NCBI RefSeq assembly: GCF_026126405.1
Contig: NZ_JAFMTQ010000008.1
Coordinates: 62,001 to 126,000 of the forward strand
DNA length: 64,000 nt
Direction: 5' to 3'
Source: Aureitalea sp. L0-47
Lineage (GTDB): Bacteria > Bacteroidota > Bacteroidia > Flavobacteriales > Flavobacteriaceae
Positions 43,599 to 52,620 of this stretch are shown here, piece after piece. A program made the translations under genes and the position numbers. Every line of letters starts with the position of its first letter. Positions within the stretch are counted from its first letter, which is position 1. The notes below the pieces were generated by a model, which had not been told where the DNA came from, searched no databases, and was given only the letters and a program-made list of their open reading frames with translations.

Positions 43599-44556
43599 CC
43601 CGGGAAAGAATATTCTCCAGGATGATCTTCGCGTGAACCCTGCTGTTTTCAATAAACCATTTATGAGTTTCCATTCCGCCGCAGATCACACCCGCCAGGT
43701 ATAAGCCGGGAATATTTGATTCCATTGTGTCGGGATCGTATGCAGGGAAGTAGTTGCCATCTTCAGAGAGCTTCACACCAATCGATTTAAGGAATTCGAA
43801 ATTCGGACGATAACCGGTAAGCGCTACCACAAAATCATTATCGAGTGTTTGCTCGCCATCAGGAGTGGAAATTACTACCTCGTTATCTCTAATTTCTTTT
43901 ATTTCTGAATTGTAGATGGCTTTTATACTTCCTTCGGCTATACGGTTCTCAATATCAGGCTTCACCCAATACTTAACCCGCTCCCCGATGGATGGACCAC
44001 GGACTACCATAGTAACCTCGCCGCCTTTTCGCCAGATCTCCAGTGCGGCGTCAACCGCCGAATTACTTGCGCCTACCACGATGGTCTTTCGCATAACGTA
44101 GGGATGTGCTTCCTTGAAATAATGAGAGACTTTCTGAAGATCTTCCCCCGGAACATCCAGTAATTTAGGGATGTCGTAAAAACCGGTGCAAACGATAATA
44201 TTTTTAGCTGTATACGATGACTTGCTCGATTTGATCTCGAAAATATCCCCTTGTTTCTCAACAGCCTCTACTTTTTCGTACAGGTTGATGTTCAGGTGGT
44301 TGGATGTCGCTACCCTTCGATAATACTCCAGGGCTTCATCCCGATTCGGTTTTGCACTGTTGCTTATGAATGGAATATCGTCTATTTCCAGCTTTTCAGA
44401 AGTGGAAAAGAAGGTCATATTTAATGGGTAATTGTACAGGGAATTGGTGAGGGTACCCTTTTCTAATACTACATAGTCCAACCCTTTTTTCTTACATTCC
44501 AGTGCGCAGGCGATCCCTATGGGACCACCTCCGATAATCAATACATCCAGCCTCAT
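43579..44556 (-). CDS. ypdA: YpdA-type FAD/NAD(P)-dependent disulfide reductase-like protein
   Basis: A 325-residue flavoprotein. The FAD-binding start is RLDVLIIGGGPIGIACALE, and the second dinucleotide fold is KTIVVGASNSAVDAALEIWRKG (about 165-185). The C-terminal FAD block is GLYLAGVICGG. The architecture and the GGGPIG-IACALECKKKGLDYVVLEKG start match YpdA, the putative bacillithiol disulfide reductase. It lacks the CxxC of thioredoxin reductases. The start is the ATG at 44556; an ORF start 11 codons upstream adds residues not typical of the family. Confidence 0.88.
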   Translation of the reverse strand: MRLDVLIIGGGPIGIACALECKKKGLDYVVLEKGTLTNSLYNYPLNMTFFSTSEKLEIDDIPFISNSAKPNRDEALEYYRRVATSNHLNINLYEKVEAVEKQGDIFEIKSSKSSYTAKNIIVCTGFYDIPKLLDVPGEDLQKVSHYFKEAHPYVMRKTIVVGASNSAVDAALEIWRKGGEVTMVVRGPSIGERVKYWVKPDIENRIAEGSIKAIYNSEIKEIRDNEVVISTPDGEQTLDNDFVVALTGYRPNFEFLKSIGVKLSEDGNYFPAYDPDTMESNIPGLYLAGVICGGMETHKWFIENSRVHAKIILENILSRVSTRHT

Positions 44557-44578
44557 ACTCACAACAAATTGTTTGTGG

Positions 44579-44586
44579 CAAAGATA
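44579..44586 (-). promoter_or_regulatory. -7 element for the YpdA-like gene
   Basis: The minus strand reads TATCTTTG (CAAAGATA on plus), a perfect TAnnTTTG match 23 nt upstream of the start codon. It sits immediately beyond the T tract of the terminator that ends the upstream gene. Confidence 0.6.
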
Positions 44587-44587
44587 C

Positions 44588-44624
44588 AAAAAGCCCGACT
44601 CTTACTACTTAAAAAGAGTCGGGC
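44588..44624 (-). terminator. Terminator of the T9SS propeller gene
   Basis: GCCCGACTCTT (44593-44603) pairs perfectly with AAGAGTCGGGC (44614-44624), 11 bp. On the minus strand it is followed by a T tract (A's at 44588-44592). It is 25 bp after the stop codon at 44649. Confidence 0.88.
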
Positions 44625-44648
44625 GAGACCTGCTTATCCAACAGCAGC

Positions 44649-45773
44649 CTACTTAAACATTACCACAATTTTTTGGGTAATTCTGTTCTCACCGTTCGTG
44701 GCTGAAAGGAAATAGATTCCTTCAGCGAGATGTGATGCATTATATGTTCGATTGATTGATGGATCTATGGAGTCGATCAGCATTCCCTGGGTATTATGTA
44801 AATAGAATGTGTTGTAGTTATTCATTGCCTGATCGGTAATAGTGAAAGCGGTACCGATCGTGGGAGTCACCATAATGAGCTTAAGGGCGTTCTCCCTAAC
44901 GGCTAAAGGGATATCGTCCCTTATTACGATCGCATTTGGCGTGTTTAGCACCCCAATATCTACAAAGTTTTCGATGAAATTATAACTACTGTCATATCTC
45001 CTTACCGAACCGTCCGAGCCAACACCTATTAGCAGGTCTCCATTCGGAAAGAAAGCGAAACCTTCGCATCCGTTAACACCTGTAATAAGGTCTTCTACGA
45101 AATTTCCATTGGAATCGAATCGTTTGATTATACCACTATTATAGTTGAATACGATAAGATCTCCCCCCGGTTCGAAAAAGATATTCGTAGGGCCCTGTAA
45201 GCCGGTATCGATAAATAGACCGAGATCATCACCGTTAGTTCCGTCGAACTTGCGGATAGTGGATTGACCATAGGAAGAAACATAAAAGTCACCATTGCTA
45301 TCCCAGTCGATCCCGATACTTTGCACCACACCTACTTCTGAGAATTCATCCACAAAGGTTCCGTCCAATTGATATCTAAGTACTTTATTATCGGTATTAC
45401 TCCATTGAAGCACGTACAAGAGGCCATCTGGTCCGATCTTCATGCGTGTTGGACCAGCTATACCTTCTGCGAAGTTTTCTATCAGGTTTCCTGTGTCCCA
45501 TTCGTGTTTTGAAATAATTCCGGCAGTGCTTAGGTTGGATATCAAAACAGCTTGTTCATTGTCCAGGAAGATAATATCCTGTGGCCAGACGATACCGTCG
45601 GCGTCATTCATCAAAGCGCCCTCGTAAGTACCGTTTTCATCGAATTTGGCGATCTGCCAGGGACCGGTGCTAAAACTTCCGGCATCGGAAACATAAACTG
45701 CCAGGTTTTGTCCTGAAATTCCTGCTGCCATTAACAGGAGTATGATTGTTGCGAATAGTTTACATCTTTTCAT
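44649..45773 (-). CDS. Secreted beta-propeller protein with T9SS type A sorting domain
   Basis: A 374-residue exported protein. A signal peptide (about residues 1-20, ending AAGISG) is followed by six or so NHL/vWD-like repeats with the pattern G-P-DGxL-V-x-R-D-G (for example PTRMKIGPDGLLYVLQW, GPTNIFFEPGGDLIVFN, GFAFFPNGDLLIG). The last ~75 residues form a type A sorting domain (FTITDQAMNNYNTFYLHNTQGM; GIYFLSATNGENRITQKIVV). It should be secreted through the type IX pathway to the surface or medium. The AraC-type gene lies directly upstream on the same strand. Confidence 0.88.
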   Translation of the reverse strand: MKRCKLFATIILLLMAAGISGQNLAVYVSDAGSFSTGPWQIAKFDENGTYEGALMNDADGIVWPQDIIFLDNEQAVLISNLSTAGIISKHEWDTGNLIENFAEGIAGPTRMKIGPDGLLYVLQWSNTDNKVLRYQLDGTFVDEFSEVGVVQSIGIDWDSNGDFYVSSYGQSTIRKFDGTNGDDLGLFIDTGLQGPTNIFFEPGGDLIVFNYNSGIIKRFDSNGNFVEDLITGVNGCEGFAFFPNGDLLIGVGSDGSVRRYDSSYNFIENFVDIGVLNTPNAIVIRDDIPLAVRENALKLIMVTPTIGTAFTITDQAMNNYNTFYLHNTQGMLIDSIDPSINRTYNASHLAEGIYFLSATNGENRITQKIVVMFK

Positions 45774-45865
45774 AGTGTATGAGTTTTAAGGATTGCAGTC
45801 CGAAATTGCCCAAAAACCTTCAGAAAAGGGTTTGAAATTATAATTCTGTACTCTTGATTTAAAAA

Positions 45866-46957
45866 TTAAGACCTAAGTATAGTGTTCTTAAACTGGGTGG
45901 GAGTGCAGCCGTATTTCTTTTTGAAGGCACTGTAAAACGTGGCCTTATTGTTGAAACCCACTTCGTAGTAGATATTCTGAATGGAGAGGTCTGACGATTC
46001 TTTTAAGAGACCTTCAGCCTCCTGAAGGCGATAGTCGTTTATGAACTGGTTGAAATTCTTTCCAGCCATGTCGTTGATCACCTTTGAGAGTAAATGTGTG
46101 GAAAAACCAAGCTGATCTGCCAAATGCACCAAACGCAGTTCATTTTCGATATAGGGTTTTTTGGTTTCCATGTATTTGGTGAGATTCTTATACAATTCAT
46201 TTAATAACGATTGTTCGAAGCTTTCTTTTTTATTCCGAAGGGGTATAAACAATTGCCTGTAAAATTCTCCATCGAAGATTTGTGGTTGTTTGAATATGAA
46301 GAACCCAATGGCATAAATTGAAAAACTCATGGTTAAGGATATGGCGTAATCCCACTGACTGTTGAAAAAAGGAAATTTTACCAAAATGTAATATGAAGCA
46401 TATGCTAAGATGAACAGTGAATAAAGGCTTACCATAATTGTGGCCCAACGATGTCTTAATCGCAAGTATTCCGTAGTGCTTTTCCTGTTTATATAGATCA
46501 AACGAACAACCAGCAGCGTATAGAAAATCATATGGCCTGCCGCGAACCAGGGGTTTCGGACGAGCCAGAGTAACGGAATCTCGACTTCAGTCCAGCCTAA
46601 ATAGCGCAGCCAGATGGTGATATTTGGGATTAGTATAATGATAGCCGGGATGAAATGAAGTAAAAGGTTGAATTTCGTATTATTCTTGTACAGATTCAGA
46701 AAATAGAGAAGGAGCAGGGGCCCAGTGATATAGTAACATGCCTGGGGGATCAGAACAAAGTAGGGGAAAACAGTTTCGTATCTCGTCCAGTAAAGGACAT
46801 ACTGAAATAGTATCACTGAAAAAGCAAGTACCAGGAAGGCGATAGGGTAATTCTTTTTGTTTTTCCCTGTGATAAGGAGAACAAATAAGAACAAACCCAT
46901 GGCAACTGCGAACAGGAATAGCGAGGTCCAGGTATCAAATGATGGTGGTTGCTGCAT
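45866..46957 (-). CDS. Membrane-bound AraC-family transcriptional regulator
   Basis: A 363-residue protein with about seven membrane helices (residues ~12-225) followed by an AraC-type DNA-binding domain (about 260-360; LADQLGFSTHLLSKVIND and NIYYEVGFNNKATFYSAFKKKYGCTPTQFK). Membrane-anchored AraC regulators of this type are common in Bacteroidota. The start is the ATG at 46957, since the TTG at 46963 is less likely. Its target could be the propeller gene just downstream; that is inference. Confidence 0.9.
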   Translation of the reverse strand: MQQPPSFDTWTSLFLFAVAMGLFLFVLLITGKNKKNYPIAFLVLAFSVILFQYVLYWTRYETVFPYFVLIPQACYYITGPLLLLYFLNLYKNNTKFNLLLHFIPAIIILIPNITIWLRYLGWTEVEIPLLWLVRNPWFAAGHMIFYTLLVVRLIYINRKSTTEYLRLRHRWATIMVSLYSLFILAYASYYILVKFPFFNSQWDYAISLTMSFSIYAIGFFIFKQPQIFDGEFYRQLFIPLRNKKESFEQSLLNELYKNLTKYMETKKPYIENELRLVHLADQLGFSTHLLSKVINDMAGKNFNQFINDYRLQEAEGLLKESSDLSIQNIYYEVGFNNKATFYSAFKKKYGCTPTQFKNTILRS

Positions 46958-47027
46958 AACCAAATATAACCGGGAAGTTACTTAGTTCGCAACAAAATGA
47001 TGTCTTGAATTATAAATTCAGACTAAT

Positions 47028-47684
47028 TTATGCAGTGATTGATTTCAAGCCGGCAATTGTAGATGTTGGGTCTTCGGAACGGAACACATAACTTCCGGCA
47101 ACAAGTACATCCGCTCCTGCTTCCACAAGTTGGGCGGCATTCTTGTTTGTCACACCTCCATCTATCTCTATCAATGTAGAAGCTCCCTGATCCGTGATCA
47201 TTTGTTTTAGGGATCTTACCTTGGAATAGGTATTCTCTATGAAGCTTTGGCCTCCAAATCCGGGATTCACACTCATAATACAAACCATGTCGATGTCCTT
47301 TAACGTGTCTTCGAGTAAAGAAACATTGGTATGCGGGTTAAGCGCCACACCAGCCTGCATACCTTCCGCTTTGATAGCCTGCAGCGTTCGGTGGAGGTGT
47401 GTGCAGGCTTCATAGTGCACTGTAAGAACGTTAACGCCCAGGTCGGCAAAGGTCTTAATATATCTGTCCGGATCCACGATCATCAGGTGGGTATCCAGCG
47501 TTTTATTTGCGTGTTGGGCAATGGCCTTGATCACAGGCATTCCGAAGGATATATTCGGAACAAAAACCCCGTCCATAACATCGAGGTGGAACCAATCTGC
47601 TTCACTGTTGTTCACCAATTCACAATCACGTTGCAGGTTGGCGAAATCGGCGGCTAGGATCGAAGGTGCAATAAGTGCGCTCAT
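47028..47684 (-). CDS. rpe: Ribulose-phosphate 3-epimerase
   Basis: Rpe interconverts ribulose 5-phosphate and xylulose 5-phosphate in the pentose phosphate pathway. The 218-residue TIM barrel has APSILAADFANL, the metal-binding HLDVMDGVFVPNISFG, HLMI, MSVNPGFGGQSFI and EIDGGV. Every catalytic motif is present. It starts 4 bp after the stop of a BLUF gene on the same strand, an unusual neighbour. Confidence 0.95.
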   Translation of the reverse strand: MSALIAPSILAADFANLQRDCELVNNSEADWFHLDVMDGVFVPNISFGMPVIKAIAQHANKTLDTHLMIVDPDRYIKTFADLGVNVLTVHYEACTHLHRTLQAIKAEGMQAGVALNPHTNVSLLEDTLKDIDMVCIMSVNPGFGGQSFIENTYSKVRSLKQMITDQGASTLIEIDGGVTNKNAAQLVEAGADVLVAGSYVFRSEDPTSTIAGLKSITA

Positions 47685-47688
47685 AAAT

Positions 47689-48081
47689 TCAGAGTAGAAA
47701 AGGCTCGAGTAGGCCTTTTACATATTTTAAGTTGGGAGAATCTTCAATTTGGTTCAGGTAAGTTTCTATGGTTTGTAATTCTTCCTTCGATTTCACAATA
47801 CTGAACCTGGATTTATAGTTCTCGAATATTCTTCGTTTGCATTTCTGCTTTAAGATCACAAAGATATTGTTGTGCCGCGAATCCTGCTCAATTTTCTCGT
47901 ATAAATTTAAGAGGGTCTCTTCTTCACCTTCAAGTACCTGGAGAAACTTACCACTCTGGTATAACAAAATGCCGGTTATATTCCCGGAAGCATTGTAGTG
48001 CTGGGTTGTAGAAAAAAGTTCATTTAAATCATTTTCGGTAATACCGGAACGGGCACTACTCACATAACAAATAGTGAACAT
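47689..48081 (-). CDS. BLUF-domain photoreceptor, upstream of rpe
   Basis: A 130-residue blue-light sensor using FAD. The flavin Tyr (ICYVS, Tyr6), the Asn in NITGILLY and the Gln in FLQVLEGE are all present. The segment that carries a semi-conserved Trp and a Met in PixD/AppA reads FENYKSRFSIV, with Tyr and Ser instead. No output domain is fused, so it must act through protein contacts. It is in one unit with rpe. Confidence 0.9.
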   Translation of the reverse strand: MFTICYVSSARSGITENDLNELFSTTQHYNASGNITGILLYQSGKFLQVLEGEEETLLNLYEKIEQDSRHNNIFVILKQKCKRRIFENYKSRFSIVKSKEELQTIETYLNQIEDSPNLKYVKGLLEPFLL

Positions 48082-48100
48082 GAGGGTTTGGTTGTTTGTC

Positions 48101-48108
48101 CGAATATA
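48101..48108 (-). promoter_or_regulatory. -7 element for the BLUF-rpe unit
   Basis: TATATTCG on the minus strand, one mismatch to TAnnTTTG, 20 nt before the BLUF start at 48081. Confidence 0.45.
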
Positions 48109-48147
48109 TAAAAAAAGACGATAACTAAACCATTCATGGGGTGCTGT

Positions 48148-48555
48148 TTAGGTATATTTTAGAAAGGGCTGAACGATTTCCACAAGTCTTTGAACGTTAC
48201 CTTCAAAATTTTCCTTCAACCAATTGAGATAGAGGTTCAGTTTAAAGACCTCCTGTTCATTATTGACAATGGTGAATCCGTTGGCGTAATTTTCGAATAT
48301 GCGTTGCTTGATTTCACGATCGGTGAGCTTGATAAGATGATGGTGTCTTACATCGTTATCAATGCTATTATAAAGTTTTAATAACGGTGCTGCCTCACCT
48401 TCCATGATCTGCATGAAGTTCCCGTCTGAATAGAGAAGTATTCCGGTAATATTCTGCTCAGTATTTTTCTGTATTGCTTCCTCGTAGAGATCAGCCAGCC
48501 CGTTTTCGTCAAGTGAGGGTGCTGCAGTGCTTACGTAACATATAGTCCGCAACAT
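48148..48555 (-). CDS. Second BLUF-domain photoreceptor
   Basis: A 135-residue BLUF protein, paralogous to the next gene downstream. The flavin Tyr (ICYVS), Asn (QNITGILLY) and Gln (FMQIMEGE) are present. The Trp/Met segment reads FENYANGFTIV, so both semi-conserved residues are replaced. A short helical cap follows (LNLYLNWLKENFEGNVQRLVEIVQPFL). It is separated from the other BLUF gene by 66 bp and has its own -7 element. Confidence 0.9.
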   Translation of the reverse strand: MLRTICYVSTAAPSLDENGLADLYEEAIQKNTEQNITGILLYSDGNFMQIMEGEAAPLLKLYNSIDNDVRHHHLIKLTDREIKQRIFENYANGFTIVNNEQEVFKLNLYLNWLKENFEGNVQRLVEIVQPFLKYT

Positions 48556-48570
48556 GATGGTTAGTTTACT

Positions 48571-48578
48571 TAAATATA
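48571..48578 (-). promoter_or_regulatory. -7 element for the second BLUF gene
   Basis: The minus strand reads TATATTTA, a near match to TAnnTTTG, 16 nt upstream of the start at 48555 and 1 bp from the T tract of the rpoD terminator. Confidence 0.4.
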
Positions 48579-48579
48579 C

Positions 48580-48608
48580 AAAAAAAACCCCCGGTAATCA
48601 GCCGGGGG
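48580..48608 (-). terminator. Terminator of rpoD
   Basis: CCCCCGG (48588-48594) pairs perfectly with CCGGGGG (48602-48608). On the minus strand the hairpin is followed by eight T's. It lies about 60 bp after the rpoD stop. Confidence 0.9.
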
Positions 48609-48668
48609 TCATTCATCAATCAAAAAACGAACAGTTATTTTATAAACTGTTGTTGCGGTTACCGGGTA

Positions 48669-49532
48669 TTAGCCCAGGTATGTTTTAAGGATCTTGCTTC
48701 GTGAAGTATGCTTCAGTCTGCGGATCGCTTTTTCTTTAATTTGTCGCACTCGCTCTCGTGTTAAGTCGAAAGTCTCACCAATTTCTTCCAGGGTCATTGG
48801 GTGTTGATCACCCAGCCCGAAATACAATCGGATCACATCGGCCTCGCGAGGAGTTAGTGTTTCGAGCGCTCGCTCTATCTCGGTTCTAAGCGATTCGTGT
48901 AACAGAGATCGATCCGGATTTGGCGATTCACCACTACGCAATACATCGTAGAGGTTTGAATCTTCTCCTTCTACTAAAGGAGCGTCCATTGATACGTGAC
49001 GGCCGCTATTTTTCATAGACTCCTTCACATCGTTAATGGTCATATCCAGTTCTTTTGCGATTTCCTCGGCTGATGGCGGACGTTCGTGCGCTTGTTCCAG
49101 GAATGCAAATGTCTTATTGATCTTGTTTATACTTCCAATCTTATTCAGCGGAAGACGAACGATTCTGGACTGTTCGGCTAAGGCCTGAAGAATGGACTGA
49201 CGAATCCACCAAACCGCGTAGGAAATAAATTTGAATCCCCTGGTTTCGTCAAAACGCTGAGCTGCTTTTATAAGCCCAAGGTTTCCCTCGTTGATCAAAT
49301 CTGGGAGGGTAAGACCTTGATTTTGGTATTGCTTTGCTACCGAAACCACGAAACGCAAATTGGCTTTAGTTAACTTTTCCAGCGCAAGTTGATCTCCCGC
49401 TTTTATACGTTGTGCCAACTCTACTTCTTCGTCTGCTGTGATTAAGTCAACTTTACCAATTTCCTGTAGGTACTTGTCTAAGGAAGCAGTTTCTCTATTC
49501 GTGACCTGCTTCGTAATTTTAAGTTGTCTCAT
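48669..49532 (-). CDS. rpoD: Primary RNA polymerase sigma factor (RpoD/SigA)
   Basis: The housekeeping sigma factor. At 287 residues it is the short form typical of Bacteroidota, lacking most of region 1.1. Region 1.2 is [16 protein letters not shown]. Region 2 includes [36 protein letters not shown] and [13 protein letters not shown]. Region 4 has [13 protein letters not shown] and [18 protein letters not shown]. This factor should read the TAnnTTTG promoters noted across the window. Confidence 0.96.
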   Translation of the reverse strand: MRQLKITKQVTNRETASLDKYLQEIGKVDLITADEEVELAQRIKAGDQLALEKLTKANLRFVVSVAKQYQNQGLTLPDLINEGNLGLIKAAQRFDETRGFKFISYAVWWIRQSILQALAEQSRIVRLPLNKIGSINKINKTFAFLEQAHERPPSAEEIAKELDMTINDVKESMKNSGRHVSMDAPLVEGEDSNLYDVLRSGESPNPDRSLLHESLRTEIERALETLTPREADVIRLYFGLGDQHPMTLEEIGETFDLTRERVRQIKEKAIRRLKHTSRSKILKTYLG

Positions 49533-49580
49533 TAAGGTTTACCTGTCTTAAGTTAAATTCGCTTTGGTAGTTATACGTAT

Positions 49581-49635
49581 AAAAGATGCCTTTTGTTACA
49601 AAAGGTTGTTTGTTTTTCGGTAAAAAGTATCTTTT
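49581..49635. promoter_or_regulatory. Nested inverted repeats upstream of rpoD
   Basis: CCTTTTGT-t-ACAAAAGG (49589-49605) is a perfect 17-bp palindrome. It is enclosed by AAAAGAT (49581-49587) and ATCTTTT (49629-49635), which pair with each other. The structure lies 50-100 bp upstream of the rpoD start, either as operator sites or as part of the leader. I see no gene in the 355-bp gap 49533-49887. Confidence 0.5.
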
Positions 49636-49728
49636 AGCTGGTCAACAGAGGGTTAAATTTACATTAAATTTGATTAGATATCAAATAATACTCCCTGGTG
49701 GTTCTAGAAATGGATTTCGCACCGCATC

Positions 49729-49754
49729 AAAAAAAATCGCCACAAACGTGGCGA
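49729..49754 (-). terminator. Second minus-strand terminator between the kinase gene and rpoD
   Basis: TCGCCAC (49737-49743) pairs with GTGGCGA (49748-49754) across AAAC, followed on the minus strand by eight T's (A's at 49729-49736). It is about 100 bp beyond the terminator of the kinase gene, so it either backs up that terminator or ends a small RNA transcribed from 49855 to 49729. Confidence 0.75.
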
Positions 49755-49856
49755 ATTCTCTAAGCTGACGCTTTAAGTATCTTATTTTTTATCTTGGAAT
49801 AAATTCTTTAGGGTATCAGGTCTGGACTTATCTTATGTGAGCAAAAAGGTTGCGTC

Positions 49857-49882
49857 AAAAAAAAACCGCCCTCTTGGGGCGG
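49857..49882 (-). terminator. Terminator of the hybrid kinase gene
   Basis: CCGCCC (49866-49871) pairs with GGGCGG (49877-49882), loop of 5 nt, followed on the minus strand by nine T's (A's at 49857-49865). It begins 6 bp after the stop codon. Confidence 0.9.
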
Positions 49883-49887
49883 CTCTT

Positions 49888-52605
49888 CTAGTTTTGCTTT
49901 AATTCTATGAGTAACAGATTGACTTCCAGTAGTGCTTTGTTGTATAACTGACTGAAGAGACTCAGATGTCGTTTGGCTTCTTCAATGCCATCTCTCTTTA
50001 TGATATTACTTTCTATTTGCTGCAAATGATGTCCGTGAACCGTCATGCCCAGGTTCATAAAGCTGGATTTCATTTTATGGGCCATCGCACTTGCACGGGC
50101 GTAGTATTCCCTATCGATACAGGTACGCATGCTTTTATATTCCTCCGGCGTTGTTTGAATGAATACCTCAAGCAGGGAAGAAATGAATTCCTCGTCATTA
50201 TCGAAGGTCTCCATCAAGTGGTTTATATTTACACTTCGCTCGATGTTCTCTTCTTCCTGCGTTCTTGAACTTATCTGGTTCCCTGAAATTTGTGGTTCGA
50301 AAGCTTCATCCGATCTCAACCAGAACAACACTTCTTTAAGTGCATCTTCACTAACCGGCTTTGTAAGATAGAAATCTATGCCTGCCTTTATTGCACTCTT
50401 TCTTGCCTCCGGGAATACATCAGCAGAGCAGGCGACTATGGGCACTTTCTTTAATTTGTCTTTATTCGTTCTTCGGATTTTCGAAATAGCTTCAATACCG
50501 TTCATTACCGGCATGTGCATATCCATGAGGATGAGGTCGTAGTTCGCCGTATCCTGCTGAAAAATCTCAACAGCCTCCTTACCATTCTCCGCAATATCCA
50601 CAGTTACTTTCAGGTTTGAAAGCAATTGGCGGATGTAGAATTGGTTCATCTTATTGTCTTCGGCAACCAGTACTTTAAGACCTTCGAGATTCTTATCCTC
50701 CCTTACGAAGGTTTTAATGGAATCATTCAGACTTTTTAGTTTACTCTTCTTGAAGGGAAGAGTAACCTCAAATTCGGATCCAACATGGAGCTTGCTATTC
50801 GCATGGAATTCACCATCTTGTAATTTGATCAATTCCCTGGTAATCGCCAGTCCTAATCCCGTACCGGCGATCTCGTTGTCTTCTCTGTTTTCTACCTGGT
50901 AGAAACTATCAAAGATCTTCGATAAGTTTTCTTCGGAAATACCAATTCCTGTGTCCTTTACACTGAACTTAAGTTTAACTTCATCTTCAAATACCGAAAC
51001 TAGTTCAACTTTGATATTGATCGCTCCCTGTTTTGTGAATTTAATCGCGTTACCGATTAGATTAGTGAGGATCTGGTTAAGGCGGTACTGATCTCCAATC
51101 ACCATATCAGGTATGTCCTTGTCCATTTCTGAAATAAGATCCAATCCTTTCTCATTTGCTTTTATCGCAAAGCCATCTGAAATAGTTTCAACTACTTTAC
51201 GCAAGTTGAAATCTATGGATTGTAGGGTGAGTTTCCCCGCCTCTATCTTCGAAAAATCCAGTATATCATTTACTATAGAAAGAAGGTTCTTTGCCGAAAA
51301 GTCTATGCCGTCAATATTCTTCTGCAATATTTCATTTTCTCCGGAGGCACTCTTTTTTATTATATCTGAAAGCCCTAGAATTACGTTAAGAGGGGTGCGT
51401 ATCTCGTGACTCATGTTCGATAAGAAGGTCGATTTGGCCTTCGCCGAACGCTCCGCATTAACCTTTGCTTCCTGTATAGCCTCCAACATGTGCTTTTTAT
51501 GGCTAATGTTCGTTAAAAGAACAGTATAGGTTTCATTGTCACCGTGGAAGTTATTGGTGATGGTTATTTCGTAGTCTTCCTTTGAACCGCTATTGTCCGA
51601 TAACACCGTCTCTATTCGTTTACCGATAAAGATGCTGGGAATACTTGAATCGAGCCTGTTAAGGTCTTGTTTTATTCCTCTTGAGATCTCATCGGGTAGG
51701 AATTCAGTGATCGTATGGTTTGCCAGCTCGTCCTGAGTAAGCTCGAGAATTTGCATGGCCTTAGTGTTGGCATCTAGAATTCGAGAATGTTTATCGATCA
51801 GTACAAATCCATCCAGCATATTTTCAAGAACAGACTTATAATGAGCTCCGCTGATGTAATTCGAATTCTCACCTTCGTTCTTGTCTTTTACAGCAATTAA
51901 TTTCCGAACCGGGATTCCTTGTGGAACCTTTTTACCTTCTGGTATTATTTCTTTAATACCAATTATTTGTTTGTTAAAACGATAGATGTTTTGAAGGTCT
52001 TCGTAAGACTCGTAGAAGAGACGTTCTGTTTCATTGTTCCCTAATGTATCGCACAGTTCATCGTATATTTCCACCGAGGTTTCTTTGACTCTTCTGAAAA
52101 GATTGATCCTATCAACAATATTAAATCCATATTTTTCCGGGAACATTATATGGATGCGCTCCAGCCAATTTTTGGTCAGCTGTTTTTGGGGATGATCTTT
52201 TTGAACTTTTTTAATAAGATAAAGCAGGTATAATCTAGCTAAGTGAGATTTTTGATTTGCTTCTGAATCAAGCAGTAATTTGAATGCCGGCTGATCCATA
52301 ACTTCGAAGAACTTCTCCTTGGTTTTTTCTCGAAGCTCGGAACAATTTCCAATGAACCTTGGATCTTTATTAACAAGGTAATTCTCGGCGTAAAGATAGG
52401 ATCTCACCAATTGCAGATCGGCGAAGAAAGGATCTTCGTCAAACCTAATGTCTAATACTTCAGATTCAAACTCGGGAATGTGAGTAGAGCGTGAGGCCAG
52501 ATCATACAAATAATTCAGGACGATTCTCCTCGAATCATTGCATTGTTCTTCAATTAATTCCTTAGCCTCGTTTCTCGTAAAAAAACGATTAATAAGAGTA
52601 TTCAT
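49888..52605 (-). CDS. Soluble hybrid histidine kinase: unknown N-domain, PAS, kinase, receiver, Hpt
   Basis: A 905-residue phosphorelay protein. Residues ~1-250 are helical and match nothing I recognise. A PAS domain follows (~255-380; YKSVLENMLDGFVLIDKHSRILDANTKAM). The HisKA box is SHEIRTPLN with His at about 399. The ATPase has NAIKFT, DTGIGIS and GTGLGLAIT. A receiver (~645-765) has its Asp at about 695 (LILMDMHMP) and Lys in YLTKPV. An Hpt domain ends the protein (AMAHKMKSSFMNLGM, His at about 842). There are no membrane segments, so the signal is cytoplasmic. The Hpt should pass the phosphate to a separate regulator. Confidence 0.92.
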   Translation of the reverse strand: MNTLINRFFTRNEAKELIEEQCNDSRRIVLNYLYDLASRSTHIPEFESEVLDIRFDEDPFFADLQLVRSYLYAENYLVNKDPRFIGNCSELREKTKEKFFEVMDQPAFKLLLDSEANQKSHLARLYLLYLIKKVQKDHPQKQLTKNWLERIHIMFPEKYGFNIVDRINLFRRVKETSVEIYDELCDTLGNNETERLFYESYEDLQNIYRFNKQIIGIKEIIPEGKKVPQGIPVRKLIAVKDKNEGENSNYISGAHYKSVLENMLDGFVLIDKHSRILDANTKAMQILELTQDELANHTITEFLPDEISRGIKQDLNRLDSSIPSIFIGKRIETVLSDNSGSKEDYEITITNNFHGDNETYTVLLTNISHKKHMLEAIQEAKVNAERSAKAKSTFLSNMSHEIRTPLNVILGLSDIIKKSASGENEILQKNIDGIDFSAKNLLSIVNDILDFSKIEAGKLTLQSIDFNLRKVVETISDGFAIKANEKGLDLISEMDKDIPDMVIGDQYRLNQILTNLIGNAIKFTKQGAINIKVELVSVFEDEVKLKFSVKDTGIGISEENLSKIFDSFYQVENREDNEIAGTGLGLAITRELIKLQDGEFHANSKLHVGSEFEVTLPFKKSKLKSLNDSIKTFVREDKNLEGLKVLVAEDNKMNQFYIRQLLSNLKVTVDIAENGKEAVEIFQQDTANYDLILMDMHMPVMNGIEAISKIRRTNKDKLKKVPIVACSADVFPEARKSAIKAGIDFYLTKPVSEDALKEVLFWLRSDEAFEPQISGNQISSRTQEEENIERSVNINHLMETFDNDEEFISSLLEVFIQTTPEEYKSMRTCIDREYYARASAMAHKMKSSFMNLGMTVHGHHLQQIESNIIKRDGIEEAKRHLSLFSQLYNKALLEVNLLLIELKQN

Positions 52606-52620
52606 TTGGGGGCTATTATC

